From contig CANENE010000008.1 in assembly GCA_947428835.1 (NCBI GenBank), forward strand, positions 1-64,000: 64,000 bases of DNA. The letters are read 5' to 3'. The position numbers were made by a program, and so were the translations under genes. The notes beneath the pieces are model-generated. The model was not told the origin of the DNA. It made no database searches and was given only the letters and a program-made list of their open reading frames with translations. The DNA comes from an uncultured bacterium (lineage in GTDB: Bacteria; Cyanobacteriota; Vampirovibrionia; Gastranaerophilales; Gastranaerophilaceae). Positions 55,925-63,944 of the stretch are shown here, in pieces (the stretch's first letter is position 1; every line of letters begins with the position of its first letter).

Positions 55925-57670
55925 ATGATTAAGCCCAAAAATTCACTTAAAGATATTGTATGTTATAAAACAGATGAATATAGGTTAGATATTAAATATA
56001 AATTGGATTCTAACGAAAATATATATGGATGCCAAGACTATGTATTTAATATTTTGAAAAATCTAAATAAAGAAGAAATTTCCCTATACCCTTGTTATGG
56101 AAAGCTTTTAGATAAATTAGCTCAAAAATATTCAACAAAAGATATTCTTCTTACAAATGGCTGTGACGAAGCTTTGAGCGTAATTATTAATGCTTATTTA
56201 GATGAAAATGATGAAATTTTATCATATAGCCCAAGTTTTTCGATGCCGCATCTTTATGCAAAAGCAGTTGGTGCCAAAACAAGAACAATAGAATATTCAG
56301 AAAAATATGTTTTTGATAAAAATGATTTTGAAAAAAATATTTCAGCAGCTACAAAAATCATCTATATTGCAGCTCCAAACAATCCTACGGGAGAAATTGC
56401 CGAGGCTTGCGACATTAATTGCCTTGCTCAAAGTCATAAAGATATTCTTTTTGTTGTTGATTGTACTTATATTAATTTTTCTTGTGTGGCTTGTTTTGAA
56501 GATTATATTGAATTGATCAAAACAAACGATAATATAGCTGTTGTTAAATCCTTTTCTAAAGATTTTGCGCTTGCAGGACTTCGCCTTGGTTTTGTTATTT
56601 CAAACAGTGGAATTATAAGTAACTTGAAAAAAATAGCATCTCCATATAATGTTAATTCAATTGCCGTTAATTGCGCGCTTGGAGTTTTGGATAATGAAGA
56701 TGCATTTGGTGAGGTTAAACAAAAAATAAATATTGCAAAGCAAAGGCTTTTTGAAGGTCTTTTAGAATTAGGATATGAGCCTTATGAAAGCGAAGCTAAT
56801 TTTATACTTTGCGATTTTAAGGAGCATTTGGATTTTGTTTTTGAAAAATTAAAAAAACAAGGGATAATCACAAGGAAATATGCTAAAAACACAAATCTTG
56901 AAACGTGCTTGAGAATAACTGTTCCAACAATTGATGCTGTTGATGAAATTCTTGAAATATTAAAACCAAGGCCGATATTTGTTTTTGATATGGATGGTGT
57001 TATTTTCGATGTAAGCCAATCATATAGAAAAGCTATAATAAAGACTTTTGAACATTTTACGGGTTTTTCCTGCTCAAGTGATGATATACAAATGGTAAAA
57101 AATGCAGGCGGTATGTCTAATGATTGGAAAGTTACTCATTATCTGATAAGTAAAGCAGGAAAAGAAGTTTCTTATCAAGAAGTTATTGATGTTTTTCAAG
57201 GATTGTTTTTCAATCCCCTCGCTCCAATGGGGCAAAAAGGGCTGATTGATTGTGAAAAAACAGTTTTAGATAAAGATTTTTTTGAAAAATTATCTCAAAA
57301 CTTTGACCTTGCAATATTTACTTCAAGAGATAATATAGAAGCCTTTTATTCGCTTGAAAAAGCCGGAATTAAAAAGTATTTTTCATATTTTATAACAGCC
57401 GAAAGTGTTGGCGAATTTGTAAAGCCAAGCGGTTACGGGCTAAATTTAATAAAACAAAATTGCAGCAATAGCGAAATATATTATTTTGGAGACACAATAG
57501 ATGATATAAAAGCAGGGCTTGAAGCAGGTGCAAAAGTCTTTGGTGTGATTCCTCCAAACGCCTCTAAAATCGATGAAACCATAAAAAGCCTAAAAGATTC
57601 GGGCGCATATGGCATTATAAAAAATAAAAATGATATATTAAATCTGAAGAAGGATAAAATATGCTTGTAA
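55925..57670 (+). CDS. hisC: Fusion: histidinol-phosphate aminotransferase-like (HisC) + HAD phosphatase
   Basis: 581 residues from ATG 55925 (the frame opens at TTG 55904, inside the promoter). Residues 1-345 are a class I/II aminotransferase with SNENIYGC, NGCDEALSVI, AAPNNPTGE and the PLP lysine in KSFSKDFALAGLRLGF, as in HisC. Residues about 350-580 are a HAD hydrolase: FVFDMDGVIFD (motif I), IFTSRD (II), VKPSGYGL (III) and YFGDTIDDIKAGLEAG (IV), all intact. HisC plus a histidinol-phosphatase-like HAD, next to hisB, suggests a bifunctional histidine enzyme, but the phosphatase role is inferred. The stop overlaps the hisB start by ten bases. Confidence 0.85.
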   Translation: MIKPKNSLKDIVCYKTDEYRLDIKYKLDSNENIYGCQDYVFNILKNLNKEEISLYPCYGKLLDKLAQKYSTKDILLTNGCDEALSVIINAYLDENDEILSYSPSFSMPHLYAKAVGAKTRTIEYSEKYVFDKNDFEKNISAATKIIYIAAPNNPTGEIAEACDINCLAQSHKDILFVVDCTYINFSCVACFEDYIELIKTNDNIAVVKSFSKDFALAGLRLGFVISNSGIISNLKKIASPYNVNSIAVNCALGVLDNEDAFGEVKQKINIAKQRLFEGLLELGYEPYESEANFILCDFKEHLDFVFEKLKKQGIITRKYAKNTNLETCLRITVPTIDAVDEILEILKPRPIFVFDMDGVIFDVSQSYRKAIIKTFEHFTGFSCSSDDIQMVKNAGGMSNDWKVTHYLISKAGKEVSYQEVIDVFQGLFFNPLAPMGQKGLIDCEKTVLDKDFFEKLSQNFDLAIFTSRDNIEAFYSLEKAGIKKYFSYFITAESVGEFVKPSGYGLNLIKQNCSNSEIYYFGDTIDDIKAGLEAGAKVFGVIPPNASKIDETIKSLKDSGAYGIIKNKNDILNLKKDKICL

Positions 57671-58224
57671 GAAATACAAAAGAAACTGAAATTTCTCTTG
57701 ATTTAAATATAAGAGGCAATGGAAACAGTTCCATCGAAAGTCCGAATTTGTTTTTTAATCATATGCTGAGAGAATTTGCCCACCATGGAAATTTCGATAT
57801 AACTTTGAATGCTAAATCATTGGATAGCAATTTTCATCATCTTGTTGAAGACTGCGCAATTGTTTTAGGTAGCGCTTTTAAAGAAGCGCTTGGCGAAAAA
57901 CGCGGAATAAAAAGATATTCAAGTATAATTCTTCCTATGGATGACGCTTTAGTTATGTGCGCGCTAGATATTTCAAATCGTCCTTATTTTAAGCTTGATT
58001 GTAAAATGAGTGAACAAAAAACCGAAGATTTTGAAACTGTTCTTTTTTATCATTTCTTTAATTCTTTTGCAATGAATCTCGGACTTTGTTTGCATATAAA
58101 AGTATTAGACGGAATTGATGCCCATCATATTATAGAAGCAGCTTTTAAGGCCGTTGCAAGGTGTCTCAAAGAATCTGTAACAATAGAAAACGATAGGTTG
58201 CCTAGCACAAAAGGGCAATTATAA
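57661..58224 (+). CDS. hisB: Imidazoleglycerol-phosphate dehydratase HisB
   Basis: 187 residues, the single-domain form without the N-terminal phosphatase of E. coli HisB. Metal-binding motifs: FFNHMLREFAHHG, NFHHLVEDCAIVLGSAF and DAHHIIEAAFKAVARCLKE. The substrate site IKRYSSIILPMDDALVMCALDISNRPYF is family-typical (usual PMDE reads PMDD). It catalyses the sixth step of histidine synthesis. The start ATG lies within the last ten bases of the HisC-HAD gene, so translation is coupled. The other his genes are not in the window. Confidence 0.9.
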   Translation: MLVRNTKETEISLDLNIRGNGNSSIESPNLFFNHMLREFAHHGNFDITLNAKSLDSNFHHLVEDCAIVLGSAFKEALGEKRGIKRYSSIILPMDDALVMCALDISNRPYFKLDCKMSEQKTEDFETVLFYHFFNSFAMNLGLCLHIKVLDGIDAHHIIEAAFKAVARCLKESVTIENDRLPSTKGQL

Positions 58225-58276
58225 AAAGTTAGAAAATGTTGTATTGTGTGTTGGATGACTAAAAAAGGAGAAAGTA

Positions 58277-58585
58277 ATGAGCTCAGATTTCGAAAAAAGA
58301 GAAGAATGCTTCTGCAAATCTAAATGTTTTAAAAAGTTTTTAACAATTGCCTTGGGCAGTTTTGTTGGTATGTATTGTGCTTTGGCTTTATTTTGTGCAC
58401 TTCACAGACCCCCAATGATGCATCCTATGATGCCAATGCCATATTATGGTGCTATGATGCCTCATAATGCAATGAACTGCAATTGCCCGTGCCATAAGAT
58501 GATGATGAAAAAAATGATGAAACATCATATGTTTGATAAAAACAGACCAAACATGGAAGATAAAAAACCTGAAATTGATGATTAA
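58277..58585 (+). CDS. Small Met/His/Cys-rich membrane protein
   Basis: 102 residues, no known domain. The N-terminus has Cys at 11, 13 and 17 (ECFCKSKCFKKF). One membrane span covers about 21-42 (FLTIALGSFVGMYCALALFC). The remaining 60 residues are rich in Met (14), His (6) and Cys (3), as in PMMHPMMPMP, CNCPCHKMMMKKMMKHHMF, and end acidic. Such composition often binds Cu(I) or other soft metals, so a copper-handling role is plausible but only inferred. Strong Shine-Dalgarno AAGGAG. A terminator follows 17 bases after the stop, so it is a single-gene unit. Confidence 0.65.
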   Translation: MSSDFEKREECFCKSKCFKKFLTIALGSFVGMYCALALFCALHRPPMMHPMMPMPYYGAMMPHNAMNCNCPCHKMMMKKMMKHHMFDKNRPNMEDKKPEIDD

Positions 58586-58602
58586 TATTAAGTGTGTATA
58601 GG

Positions 58603-58639
58603 AATTTGGCTGTGGTATAAAAATCACAGCCAAATTTTA
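58603..58639 (+). terminator. Terminator after the Met/His-rich gene
   Basis: A 12-bp perfect stem AATTTGGCTGTG / CACAGCCAAATT with a nine-base loop and a short T run (TTTT). Confidence 0.8.
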
Positions 58640-58738
58640 TGCAAAATTTGCTTGAATTTTGGATTTGTTTATGGGATGATGATTTTGACTTTATGGTTGG
58701 GTAAGCTCACTGAGTGGCATTGGCTGCGAATTAAAGAC

Positions 58739-58754
58739 CTAGAGCCTGCTCTAG
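58739..58754. repeat. 16-bp palindrome CTAGAGC-CT-GCTCTAG
   Basis: Seven-base arms with two bases between lie 30 bases before the partial tRNA. GGCTAGAGC also occurs in the D-arm of the tRNA-Met. It may be a protein-binding site or a tRNA-derived remnant. The segment 58640-58783 has no other feature. Confidence 0.35.
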
Positions 58755-58783
58755 CCAAAAAATTGAATAATTAGAAACCTTAT

Positions 58784-58836
58784 GGCTGGGTAGCTCAGCT
58801 GGCTAGAGCGTACGGCTCATACCCGTAGTGTCAACT
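58784..58836 (+). pseudogene. Partial tRNA-Met (CAT): 5' half only
   Basis: 58784-58831 matches the intact tRNA-Met at 58971 from the first base through the variable loop: acceptor 5' strand GGCTGGG, D-arm and the anticodon arm with CTCATAC. The anticodon stem is TACGG/CCGTA, fully paired, while the intact gene has TTCGG/CCGAG, so the 28-42 pair has a compensated change. After the variable loop the sequence leaves the tRNA; no T-arm or acceptor 3' strand can be found. 44 bases (58782-58825) are a direct repeat of 58969-59012 with one mismatch. It looks like a tRNA cut at the T-arm, probably by a past integration or a partial duplication. Confidence 0.7.
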
Positions 58837-58970
58837 ACCAAAGCCGAAGCCGAATAACTTGATATAAGTGAGTTACAAGGCTAAACCAAAATTAAATATC
58901 TCAAATTGTTTCAAAATTGTTTCAATTAAGATAAAACCAAGTTGAAAATTAAATAAAAAAGTAATAGCAT

Positions 58971-59044
58971 GGCTGGGTAGCTCAGCTGGCTAGAGCGTTC
59001 GGCTCATACCCGAGAGGTCGAGAGTTCAAGTCTCTCCCCAGCTA
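58971..59044 (+). tRNA. tRNA-Met (CAT)
   Basis: Complete cloverleaf: acceptor GGCTGGG/CCCAGCT (first pair G-U), D-stem GCTC/GAGC, anticodon stem TTCGG/CCGAG, loop CTCATAC (anticodon CAT), T-arm GAGAG-TTCAAGT-CTCTC and discriminator A. CCA is not encoded. The anticodon stem lacks the three G-C pairs of initiator tRNA, so it is an elongator (or a tRNA-Ile2 precursor). The gene borders an integrase-bearing element on its 3' side and is the likely attachment site. Confidence 0.9.
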
Positions 59045-59051
59045 TTATAAC

Positions 59052-59084
59052 AAAAGAGTTTCGAGATTAACGAAACTCTTTTTT
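59052..59084 (+). terminator. Terminator after tRNA-Met
   Basis: A 12-bp perfect stem AAAAGAGTTTCG / CGAAACTCTTTT with a seven-base loop and a T run. It also sits downstream of the convergent OLD gene and could stop transcription from it. Confidence 0.85.
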
Positions 59085-59110
59085 AATGCTTTTGTTTCAG
59101 TTTGTTTCAA

Positions 59111-60970
59111 TTATTCTTCTGTTAAAGCTGCTTTAAATTTGTTAATTAACTCATTCAATAATGGAAAATCAGAAGATAGATTATTTTTTGTAATTTTTCC
59201 ACAAATTAAATCTGCCAACTCATATTTAAGATTGTTGCATCTGTCTTTATCTCTTTTTAAGCTAGAGTCTTGATTAAGTATTTGAGCTAACACAGGGGCT
59301 TGATTATTTAAATTAAAATCTTTTTCACATTTTTCATCAAAAAAGGTTTTTACTAAGTTTAAAGGATATAAATCTTCTAATGTAAATTTATCATATTCTT
59401 TGTTTACCAAGTCTTTTAATGTAAAAACTCTATTTCGATAGCAATTTCTCTTTATAATTTCGCTTTTATTCTTTCGACCTTCTTGGTCATCATCTACTAT
59501 AAAGTATGGATATACTTTTTCACCACAAAACATAGTAGCTAAATTTATCATGTGTGAAGCTCCACCAGATGATTTTATAGCGTAGTGATCTTTAGTATTG
59601 GTTACTTTAAATAATTTTTCAAATATTTGTTTATCGTCATTTCCCTCAACTATAATAATTTTTTGAGGTAATAGCTCTCTGAAAATATTTAACCCAAAAG
59701 CTGAATTCAAAACTTTATTGTCCCACATTGATATACTATCACTTATCTGTGTTGCAAATGTTTTAATACCATTTTTCTCAATTTTCCAATGTCTTTCAGA
59801 ACATTCTCTGTCAATCATAAATGGGGAATGTGTGGATATAAACACATAATTATTTTCACCAATCTTTAAAAGTTCTCTTTTCATATCCTCTATACTTTCA
59901 GGATAGAGATGAGTTTCAGGTTCGTCAATTAAAATTAAAGTATCAGATAATTTCTTTACGCTATTTTCTGCAGATAAACTTAGAATTAGTGATATAAATT
60001 GTTTAAAACCATCACTTTTAAACTTCATATCAAAATATCGGCTTGAAGTATCTTCAATTTGGATTGTACATTTTCCAGTATCACTTATTCTAACCGATAT
60101 TTTAACATTTTGATTAGCCCAAACTTTTGAAATATATTCAGTTGTTTTTGTACTGAGTTCAGATTCTAATTCAGACCTTGAGTCAACATCTTCAAGAGCA
60201 TTATTTATGGCATTTGCTAATGTTGTTTCATTATATCCAGCTATTAAAAACATATTTTTTAATGGCACCAAGCTATCAGGATTATTAACGAAATTATTAA
60301 GTTGCAAGTTTGGATTATCATTAAAAATTAAATGCTTGTCATCTGATTTCCAAGTGATAAGTTGTGGTATATATTTGTTTAGTTCTTTGTCAATTTTATC
60401 TTTTAAATATTTTTCTATTAAATCTTTTGTGAGCTCTTTTCCATTTTCTGGTATTTCTGTACCAAGTAATCCTGCTCGTCCTTTTACTTCTATTGACGTA
60501 ATCGAATTTTCATTATTCAATACTGCATAATAATTTTTGGACTTTTCAGATAATTGCACATTAAAAGTTAACAAACTTTCAACACTTGTCATATCTTTAC
60601 GTGCATACAAATTTTTTGTTACATTTAGAATTTTAAGTGTAGATAAAAAATTCTCAGGAAAAATATTCATTTCCTTTATAGTGTTTAAAATTTCTTTATT
60701 ATTTAAAACTTTAAATTCATAATAAATATCAATGTATTTATTATCTTCATTTTTATAATCTCTGTGGCAAACATTAGTATATTTAATTGGTTTGCCTTCT
60801 TCACATAAAAAGGCAAGCGCCTTTAATAAATTTGTTTTACCGCTATCATTTTTCCCAACAAAAATTGTTGTATATGAATTTCCATACTTTTGAACTGGGA
60901 TAGCAACTTCATCTCTTATGCTTAAAAAATTTTCAACCCTAATTTCTGTTAATTCTAAAATCTTTGTCAT
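59111..60970 (-). CDS. OLD-family ATP-dependent nuclease (ABC ATPase + TOPRIM)
   Basis: 619 residues. ATPase half: Walker A GKNDSGKT (39-46), a coiled-coil-like middle, Walker B LILIDEP (345-351) with ETHLYPES, and the H-loop STHSPF (379-384). TOPRIM half: IIIVEGNDD (438-446, catalytic Glu) and the acidic cluster DDDQEGR (493-499). This is the OLD/GajA arrangement, but no UvrD-type helicase (GajB) follows, so it looks like a class 1 stand-alone OLD. Several OLD proteins cut DNA and protect against phages; that role is inferred here. It sits between the integrase and the tRNA attachment site, a cargo position. Confidence 0.85.
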   Translation of the reverse strand: MTKILELTEIRVENFLSIRDEVAIPVQKYGNSYTTIFVGKNDSGKTNLLKALAFLCEEGKPIKYTNVCHRDYKNEDNKYIDIYYEFKVLNNKEILNTIKEMNIFPENFLSTLKILNVTKNLYARKDMTSVESLLTFNVQLSEKSKNYYAVLNNENSITSIEVKGRAGLLGTEIPENGKELTKDLIEKYLKDKIDKELNKYIPQLITWKSDDKHLIFNDNPNLQLNNFVNNPDSLVPLKNMFLIAGYNETTLANAINNALEDVDSRSELESELSTKTTEYISKVWANQNVKISVRISDTGKCTIQIEDTSSRYFDMKFKSDGFKQFISLILSLSAENSVKKLSDTLILIDEPETHLYPESIEDMKRELLKIGENNYVFISTHSPFMIDRECSERHWKIEKNGIKTFATQISDSISMWDNKVLNSAFGLNIFRELLPQKIIIVEGNDDKQIFEKLFKVTNTKDHYAIKSSGGASHMINLATMFCGEKVYPYFIVDDDQEGRKNKSEIIKRNCYRNRVFTLKDLVNKEYDKFTLEDLYPLNLVKTFFDEKCEKDFNLNNQAPVLAQILNQDSSLKRDKDRCNNLKYELADLICGKITKNNLSSDFPLLNELINKFKAALTEE

Positions 60971-61009
60971 ACCATACCTGCCTTGTTAAGACATGTTATA
61001 GTATAAACA

Positions 61010-62101
61010 TTAGAAAATCACAACATCATTCAACGCATTAGCGCCAATCTCGTACAATTCGGGCATTAAGTGGCCGTATTTATCTAGCGTTACTTGAATT
61101 GAGCTATGGCCCATTTGTTGCTGAATAAATTTAATAGGCATTTTCTTTGCTATCATTAAACTTGCGTAAGTATGCCTTAAATCGTGAAATCTAATATCTC
61201 TTATGCCTGCTTTGGCTAAACAAGGTTTAAAATAGCGTTTTACCATATTATTAGGGTCTAAATATGTTCCTATGCTATTACAAAATATGACATTACCTTT
61301 CGGCGCTTTTCTTTTCCATTCTTTAAGTACCGTTATTAAATTTTCAGGAATACAAACATTACGGATAGAGTGCTTTGTTTTTGTCTCCTCAACTCTACCA
61401 TGGTTAAGGCTTTTATTAACTCTTATCAGTTTTCTATCAAAACCTACATCATTCCAAGTTAAAGCCAAAAGTTCACCCCTTCTCATACCGGTTGCTATTG
61501 CAGTTTGCAATAATGGGTAAAAGGTTGGATATTCTGCTTTTGCAGTCTGTAATAATGTCTTAATATCAAAAGTGTCTAAAAACTCCATTTCTAAATGTGG
61601 AAGTCTTAAACGTTTTATTGATGTTACGGGGTTATAATTTACAACACCATTCTCTATTGCTTTATTAAAAATACCGCTCAACAGATTTATAGTATGGTTT
61701 ATGGTTTTATTCTTATAACCCTTATCTTGCATAATCTTAATATACTCTCTTATTACATTTGGAGTAATTTCATTTGCCTTAAACCTTTCAAAATAAGGTA
61801 ATAAGTGGTTTTTAAGATACCCTTTATAACCCAAAATCGTGTTTAGCTTACAGTATGACTCTGCATAATTATTCATAAAACTATCAACAATGGCTGTAAA
61901 CATTAGTTGTTTGTTTTTATGAATTAAAGTACCCTTATCAAGTTCTATTCTGATTTGAGCCAAGTAGCTTTCAGCATCCGCTTTGGTTTTAAAGCCGCTT
62001 TTCATAACTCTTTTACCTAGATTGTCGATATAATCGACAGTCCAAGCTGTGCCTTTTGAGCCATCCTTATTTGTCCATGTTCTTTTCTTTACTTTTGCCA
62101 T
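61010..62101 (-). CDS. int: Tyrosine-type integrase
   Basis: 363 residues. An N-terminal arm-binding domain (KKRTWTNKDGSKGTAWTVDYID ... KTKADAESYLAQI) and a SAM-like core-binding domain (about 65-165) precede the catalytic half. Active-site residues: R207 or R208 (ATGMRRGE), H306-x-x-R309 (HDLRHTYASL), H332 (MGHSS) and Y342 (LDKYGHL). It catalyses site-specific insertion and excision, probably at the tRNA-Met next to it. It lies 39 bases upstream of the OLD gene. The excisionase-like gene lies immediately upstream with a 3-base gap, so they form an operon. Confidence 0.95.
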   Translation of the reverse strand: MAKVKKRTWTNKDGSKGTAWTVDYIDNLGKRVMKSGFKTKADAESYLAQIRIELDKGTLIHKNKQLMFTAIVDSFMNNYAESYCKLNTILGYKGYLKNHLLPYFERFKANEITPNVIREYIKIMQDKGYKNKTINHTINLLSGIFNKAIENGVVNYNPVTSIKRLRLPHLEMEFLDTFDIKTLLQTAKAEYPTFYPLLQTAIATGMRRGELLALTWNDVGFDRKLIRVNKSLNHGRVEETKTKHSIRNVCIPENLITVLKEWKRKAPKGNVIFCNSIGTYLDPNNMVKRYFKPCLAKAGIRDIRFHDLRHTYASLMIAKKMPIKFIQQQMGHSSIQVTLDKYGHLMPELYEIGANALNDVVIF

Positions 62102-62104
62102 GAA

Positions 62105-62293
62105 TTAATAACTACCTTGTTGAGTATGATTATTGATATAATTTTGTAGTGTTTCGGGGTTAAAACGTAATAATTTACCAATTTTGATGTGTTCAATTTT
62201 CTTTTTATACACCCAATCATAAATCGTTGAAATTTCTACACCTAAAATTTCTGCAACTTCTTTTGCGCTTAATAATTTTTTCATAAGATACAT
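62105..62293 (-). CDS. xis: Excisionase-like small helix-turn-helix protein
   Basis: 62 residues from ATG 62293; ATG 62284 (MKKLLSAKEVAE) is an alternative start, 11 bases after AGAGG. The sequence LLSAKEVAEILGVEISTIYDWVYKKKIEHIKIGKLLRFNPETLQNYI is a typical MerR-like / helix-turn-helix_17 excisionase fold, with the K-I-G-K-x-x-R-F wing. It should direct integrase to excise the element. It is separated from int by three bases and is the first gene of that operon. Confidence 0.85.
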   Translation of the reverse strand: MYLMKKLLSAKEVAEILGVEISTIYDWVYKKKIEHIKIGKLLRFNPETLQNYINNHTQQGSY

Positions 62294-62349
62294 TTCCTCT
62301 TTTAAAATTGCTTACATGTACCTATACGAATTTTTTGATTGAGCAAAAA

Positions 62350-63168
62350 CTATTGCGATATTTTTAGATAATTTACGGCAGTTGTCGCTGATTTAACGGC
62401 TTTAAAGATATAATTCTTATCATTATGTAGTGCTTTAAGCCAACTTGCTACATAACTGCTTGTATTGGTGATATTCGGTGTAATACCAAATTCAGCACAA
62501 AGAAAGCTTGCGCCAATTTCTGCGACTAATTCCTCAAAAGCTCTGTCGCTTTCTTTATTAATTTCTAGTCGATTGAGCCTATTTTTATGCCCTGTCCAAT
62601 GTACCAGTTCATGAAGTAATGTTGAATAATATCCCTCTGTATCTTCAAACTTAGATTTCAAAGGCATATTTATATAATCTTGACTAGGCTTATAAAAAGC
62701 TCTCTCGCCTTGGTGTTTAAGATTGACTTTTGTATTTTTGATTAACTCTTCAATACCATCAACGCTAATAATTTTCTCGTTTTCTGTGTCAATTTTAATA
62801 CCTTCAATTTGATCCAAGTTAAAAACGTATTCAGTCCTAAAAAAATGGGTAATGACATTTTCCATATCATTACCCTCGTCTTTTGTTTCTTTTTTCTTTG
62901 TTATGCAAGCTATAATTCTTGTTGCTTTCTCGCCCTTTTTAACATTACCCTTTAATTGCTTTGCTTGTCCAAAACCTAACCAATAATGACTTGTATAGCC
63001 ATGTTTTAAATTACCGAGCCATAACATCAATGTATTCATTCCGTTATAAGCCTGCCCTGTCTTAAAGTTTGTTGGCAAAGAACACCTTTTAAAAGGACAA
63101 TGCCAAGGAACGATACCATCTTCAAGAGCTTTAATTATCTGGTTAGTAATATCATCATACAAACTCAT
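62350..63168 (-). CDS. ardC: ArdC-like antirestriction protein
   Basis: 272 residues from ATG 63168, five bases after GGGGG (a GTG at 63171 is also in frame). The N-terminal ssDNA-binding domain (about 1-110) has IIKALEDGIVPWHCPF, GQAYNGMNTLMLW, YWLGFGQAKQLKGNVKKGEKA. The C-terminal zinc-metalloprotease-like domain has YYSTLLHELVHWTGHKNRLNR (HELVH) and a downstream EEL segment (FEELVAEIGASFL) as in ArdC. On conjugative plasmids ArdC counters host restriction during entry. Its start overlaps the stop of the upstream gene. This supports transfer capacity of the element. Confidence 0.9.
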   Translation of the reverse strand: MSLYDDITNQIIKALEDGIVPWHCPFKRCSLPTNFKTGQAYNGMNTLMLWLGNLKHGYTSHYWLGFGQAKQLKGNVKKGEKATRIIACITKKKETKDEGNDMENVITHFFRTEYVFNLDQIEGIKIDTENEKIISVDGIEELIKNTKVNLKHQGERAFYKPSQDYINMPLKSKFEDTEGYYSTLLHELVHWTGHKNRLNRLEINKESDRAFEELVAEIGASFLCAEFGITPNITNTSSYVASWLKALHNDKNYIFKAVKSATTAVNYLKISQ

Positions 63169-63170
63169 CA

Positions 63171-63581
63171 CTACCCCCTTATTGATTGAAGAAATACGGT
63201 TGTAGTAATCGCTCTTATGCTATCTTCAGATTTATAGCCTGTGATAGAAGCTCGAACCATTTTGTCGCATTCTTCATAATGTTTGGCGAGCCATTGAGTT
63301 TTGTTTAACAAAGTATTCTTAACGGTTTCATTAACTGATTCTTTTGTTAGCATCTGCTCTGTTATACCCTCATTAATAGGTATAACAATGATTTTATTGC
63401 CCTCTTTATCAAGCGTAACTTTTTGATTGCGCTTAAGAGTTGGCATAAATCTGTCGCTTGCCATACCCCATTTAGTAATCTGTTCTCCGCTGTCTGTTTG
63501 AAAGACTACGGTTAAACGTTTACCGAACTTTGTAGTTACCTCTTTACAAGGGTACTTTACGACTGCATTCATTTTAGTCAT
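63171..63581 (-). CDS. Hypothetical protein of the integrated element
   Basis: The frame is open from 63605, but ATG 63581 (MTKMNAVVKYP) has AAGGAG seven bases upstream and is preferred (136 residues). No known domain is seen. The N-terminal 65 residues are beta-rich (KEVTTKFGKRLTVVFQTDSGEQITKWG ... KRNQKVTLDKEGNKIIVIP), like a small OB or single-strand-binding fold, which would fit a neighbour of ArdC. The rest is helical. The stop overlaps the ArdC start, so they are co-transcribed. Function unknown. Confidence 0.65.
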   Translation of the reverse strand: MTKMNAVVKYPCKEVTTKFGKRLTVVFQTDSGEQITKWGMASDRFMPTLKRNQKVTLDKEGNKIIVIPINEGITEQMLTKESVNETVKNTLLNKTQWLAKHYEECDKMVRASITGYKSEDSIRAITTTVFLQSIRG

Positions 63582-63605
63582 TTGCTGACTCCTTTCTATT
63601 ATCAC

Positions 63606-63656
63606 TAAGGATATAAATACACTAAAAGCCTTTAATAATAGGCTTAAACATCCTTA
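63606..63656. promoter_or_regulatory. Nested inverted repeats upstream of the element operon
   Basis: Outer arms TAAGGAT (63606-63612) and ATCCTTA (63650-63656) enclose inner arms AAGCCT (63626-63631) and AGGCTT (63640-63645). Both could pair in the minus-strand leader just upstream of the gene at 63171-63581. It could be an operator or a leader hairpin. Confidence 0.4.
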
Positions 63657-63683
63657 TAACAATAATAGAACACTACTAAAAAT

Positions 63684-63840
63684 ATGGTGTCAACTTTTCT
63701 ATTTAATTATAATTTCATCTTCTATTATATTATCTTTTTTAATTTTAAATTTATTTTTATTTTTTATATTATTTATTTTTTTACTTTTTTTATTATTAAT
63801 TATATTATTATTTTTTTTCTTCTTCTTCATCTCTTTAATT
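63684..63840. other. Extremely T-rich low-complexity stretch
   Basis: About 150 bases made almost only of T and A on the + strand, T dominant, with repeated TTATTATT- and TTTTTATT-like units. Any frame here is a Phe/Ile/Leu run and is not a gene. With 63606-63683 it makes up most of the last gap; no coding region is supported between 63582 and 63944. Confidence 0.75.
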
Positions 63841-63944
63841 ATTTATACGAAAATATGGTTGTAGCAATTACTACAAAAACACTATTTTTTTGAAAAATAG
63901 CCATTTTGGTTCAAAAGTTATATCGCGCTTGCATTATAGAAATT

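Noticed and set aside
58592-58774. 60-residue + strand frame after the Met/His-rich gene
   Set aside because: It runs through a terminator hairpin and a palindrome and ends near the tRNA remnant; no family is recognised and no ribosome site is present.
58784-58970. Group I intron splitting a tRNA-Met
   Set aside because: Cyanobacterial tRNA introns of this type are several hundred bases and lie in the anticodon loop; here the sequence leaves the tRNA at the T-arm and no 3' exon is found before the next complete tRNA.
59111-60970. Gabija defence system (GajA/GajB)
   Set aside because: The OLD-type ATPase/TOPRIM gene is present but no UvrD-like GajB is adjacent.
63684-63893. 69-residue Phe/Ile/Tyr-rich frame
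   Set aside because: It is low-complexity T-rich DNA, not a gene.
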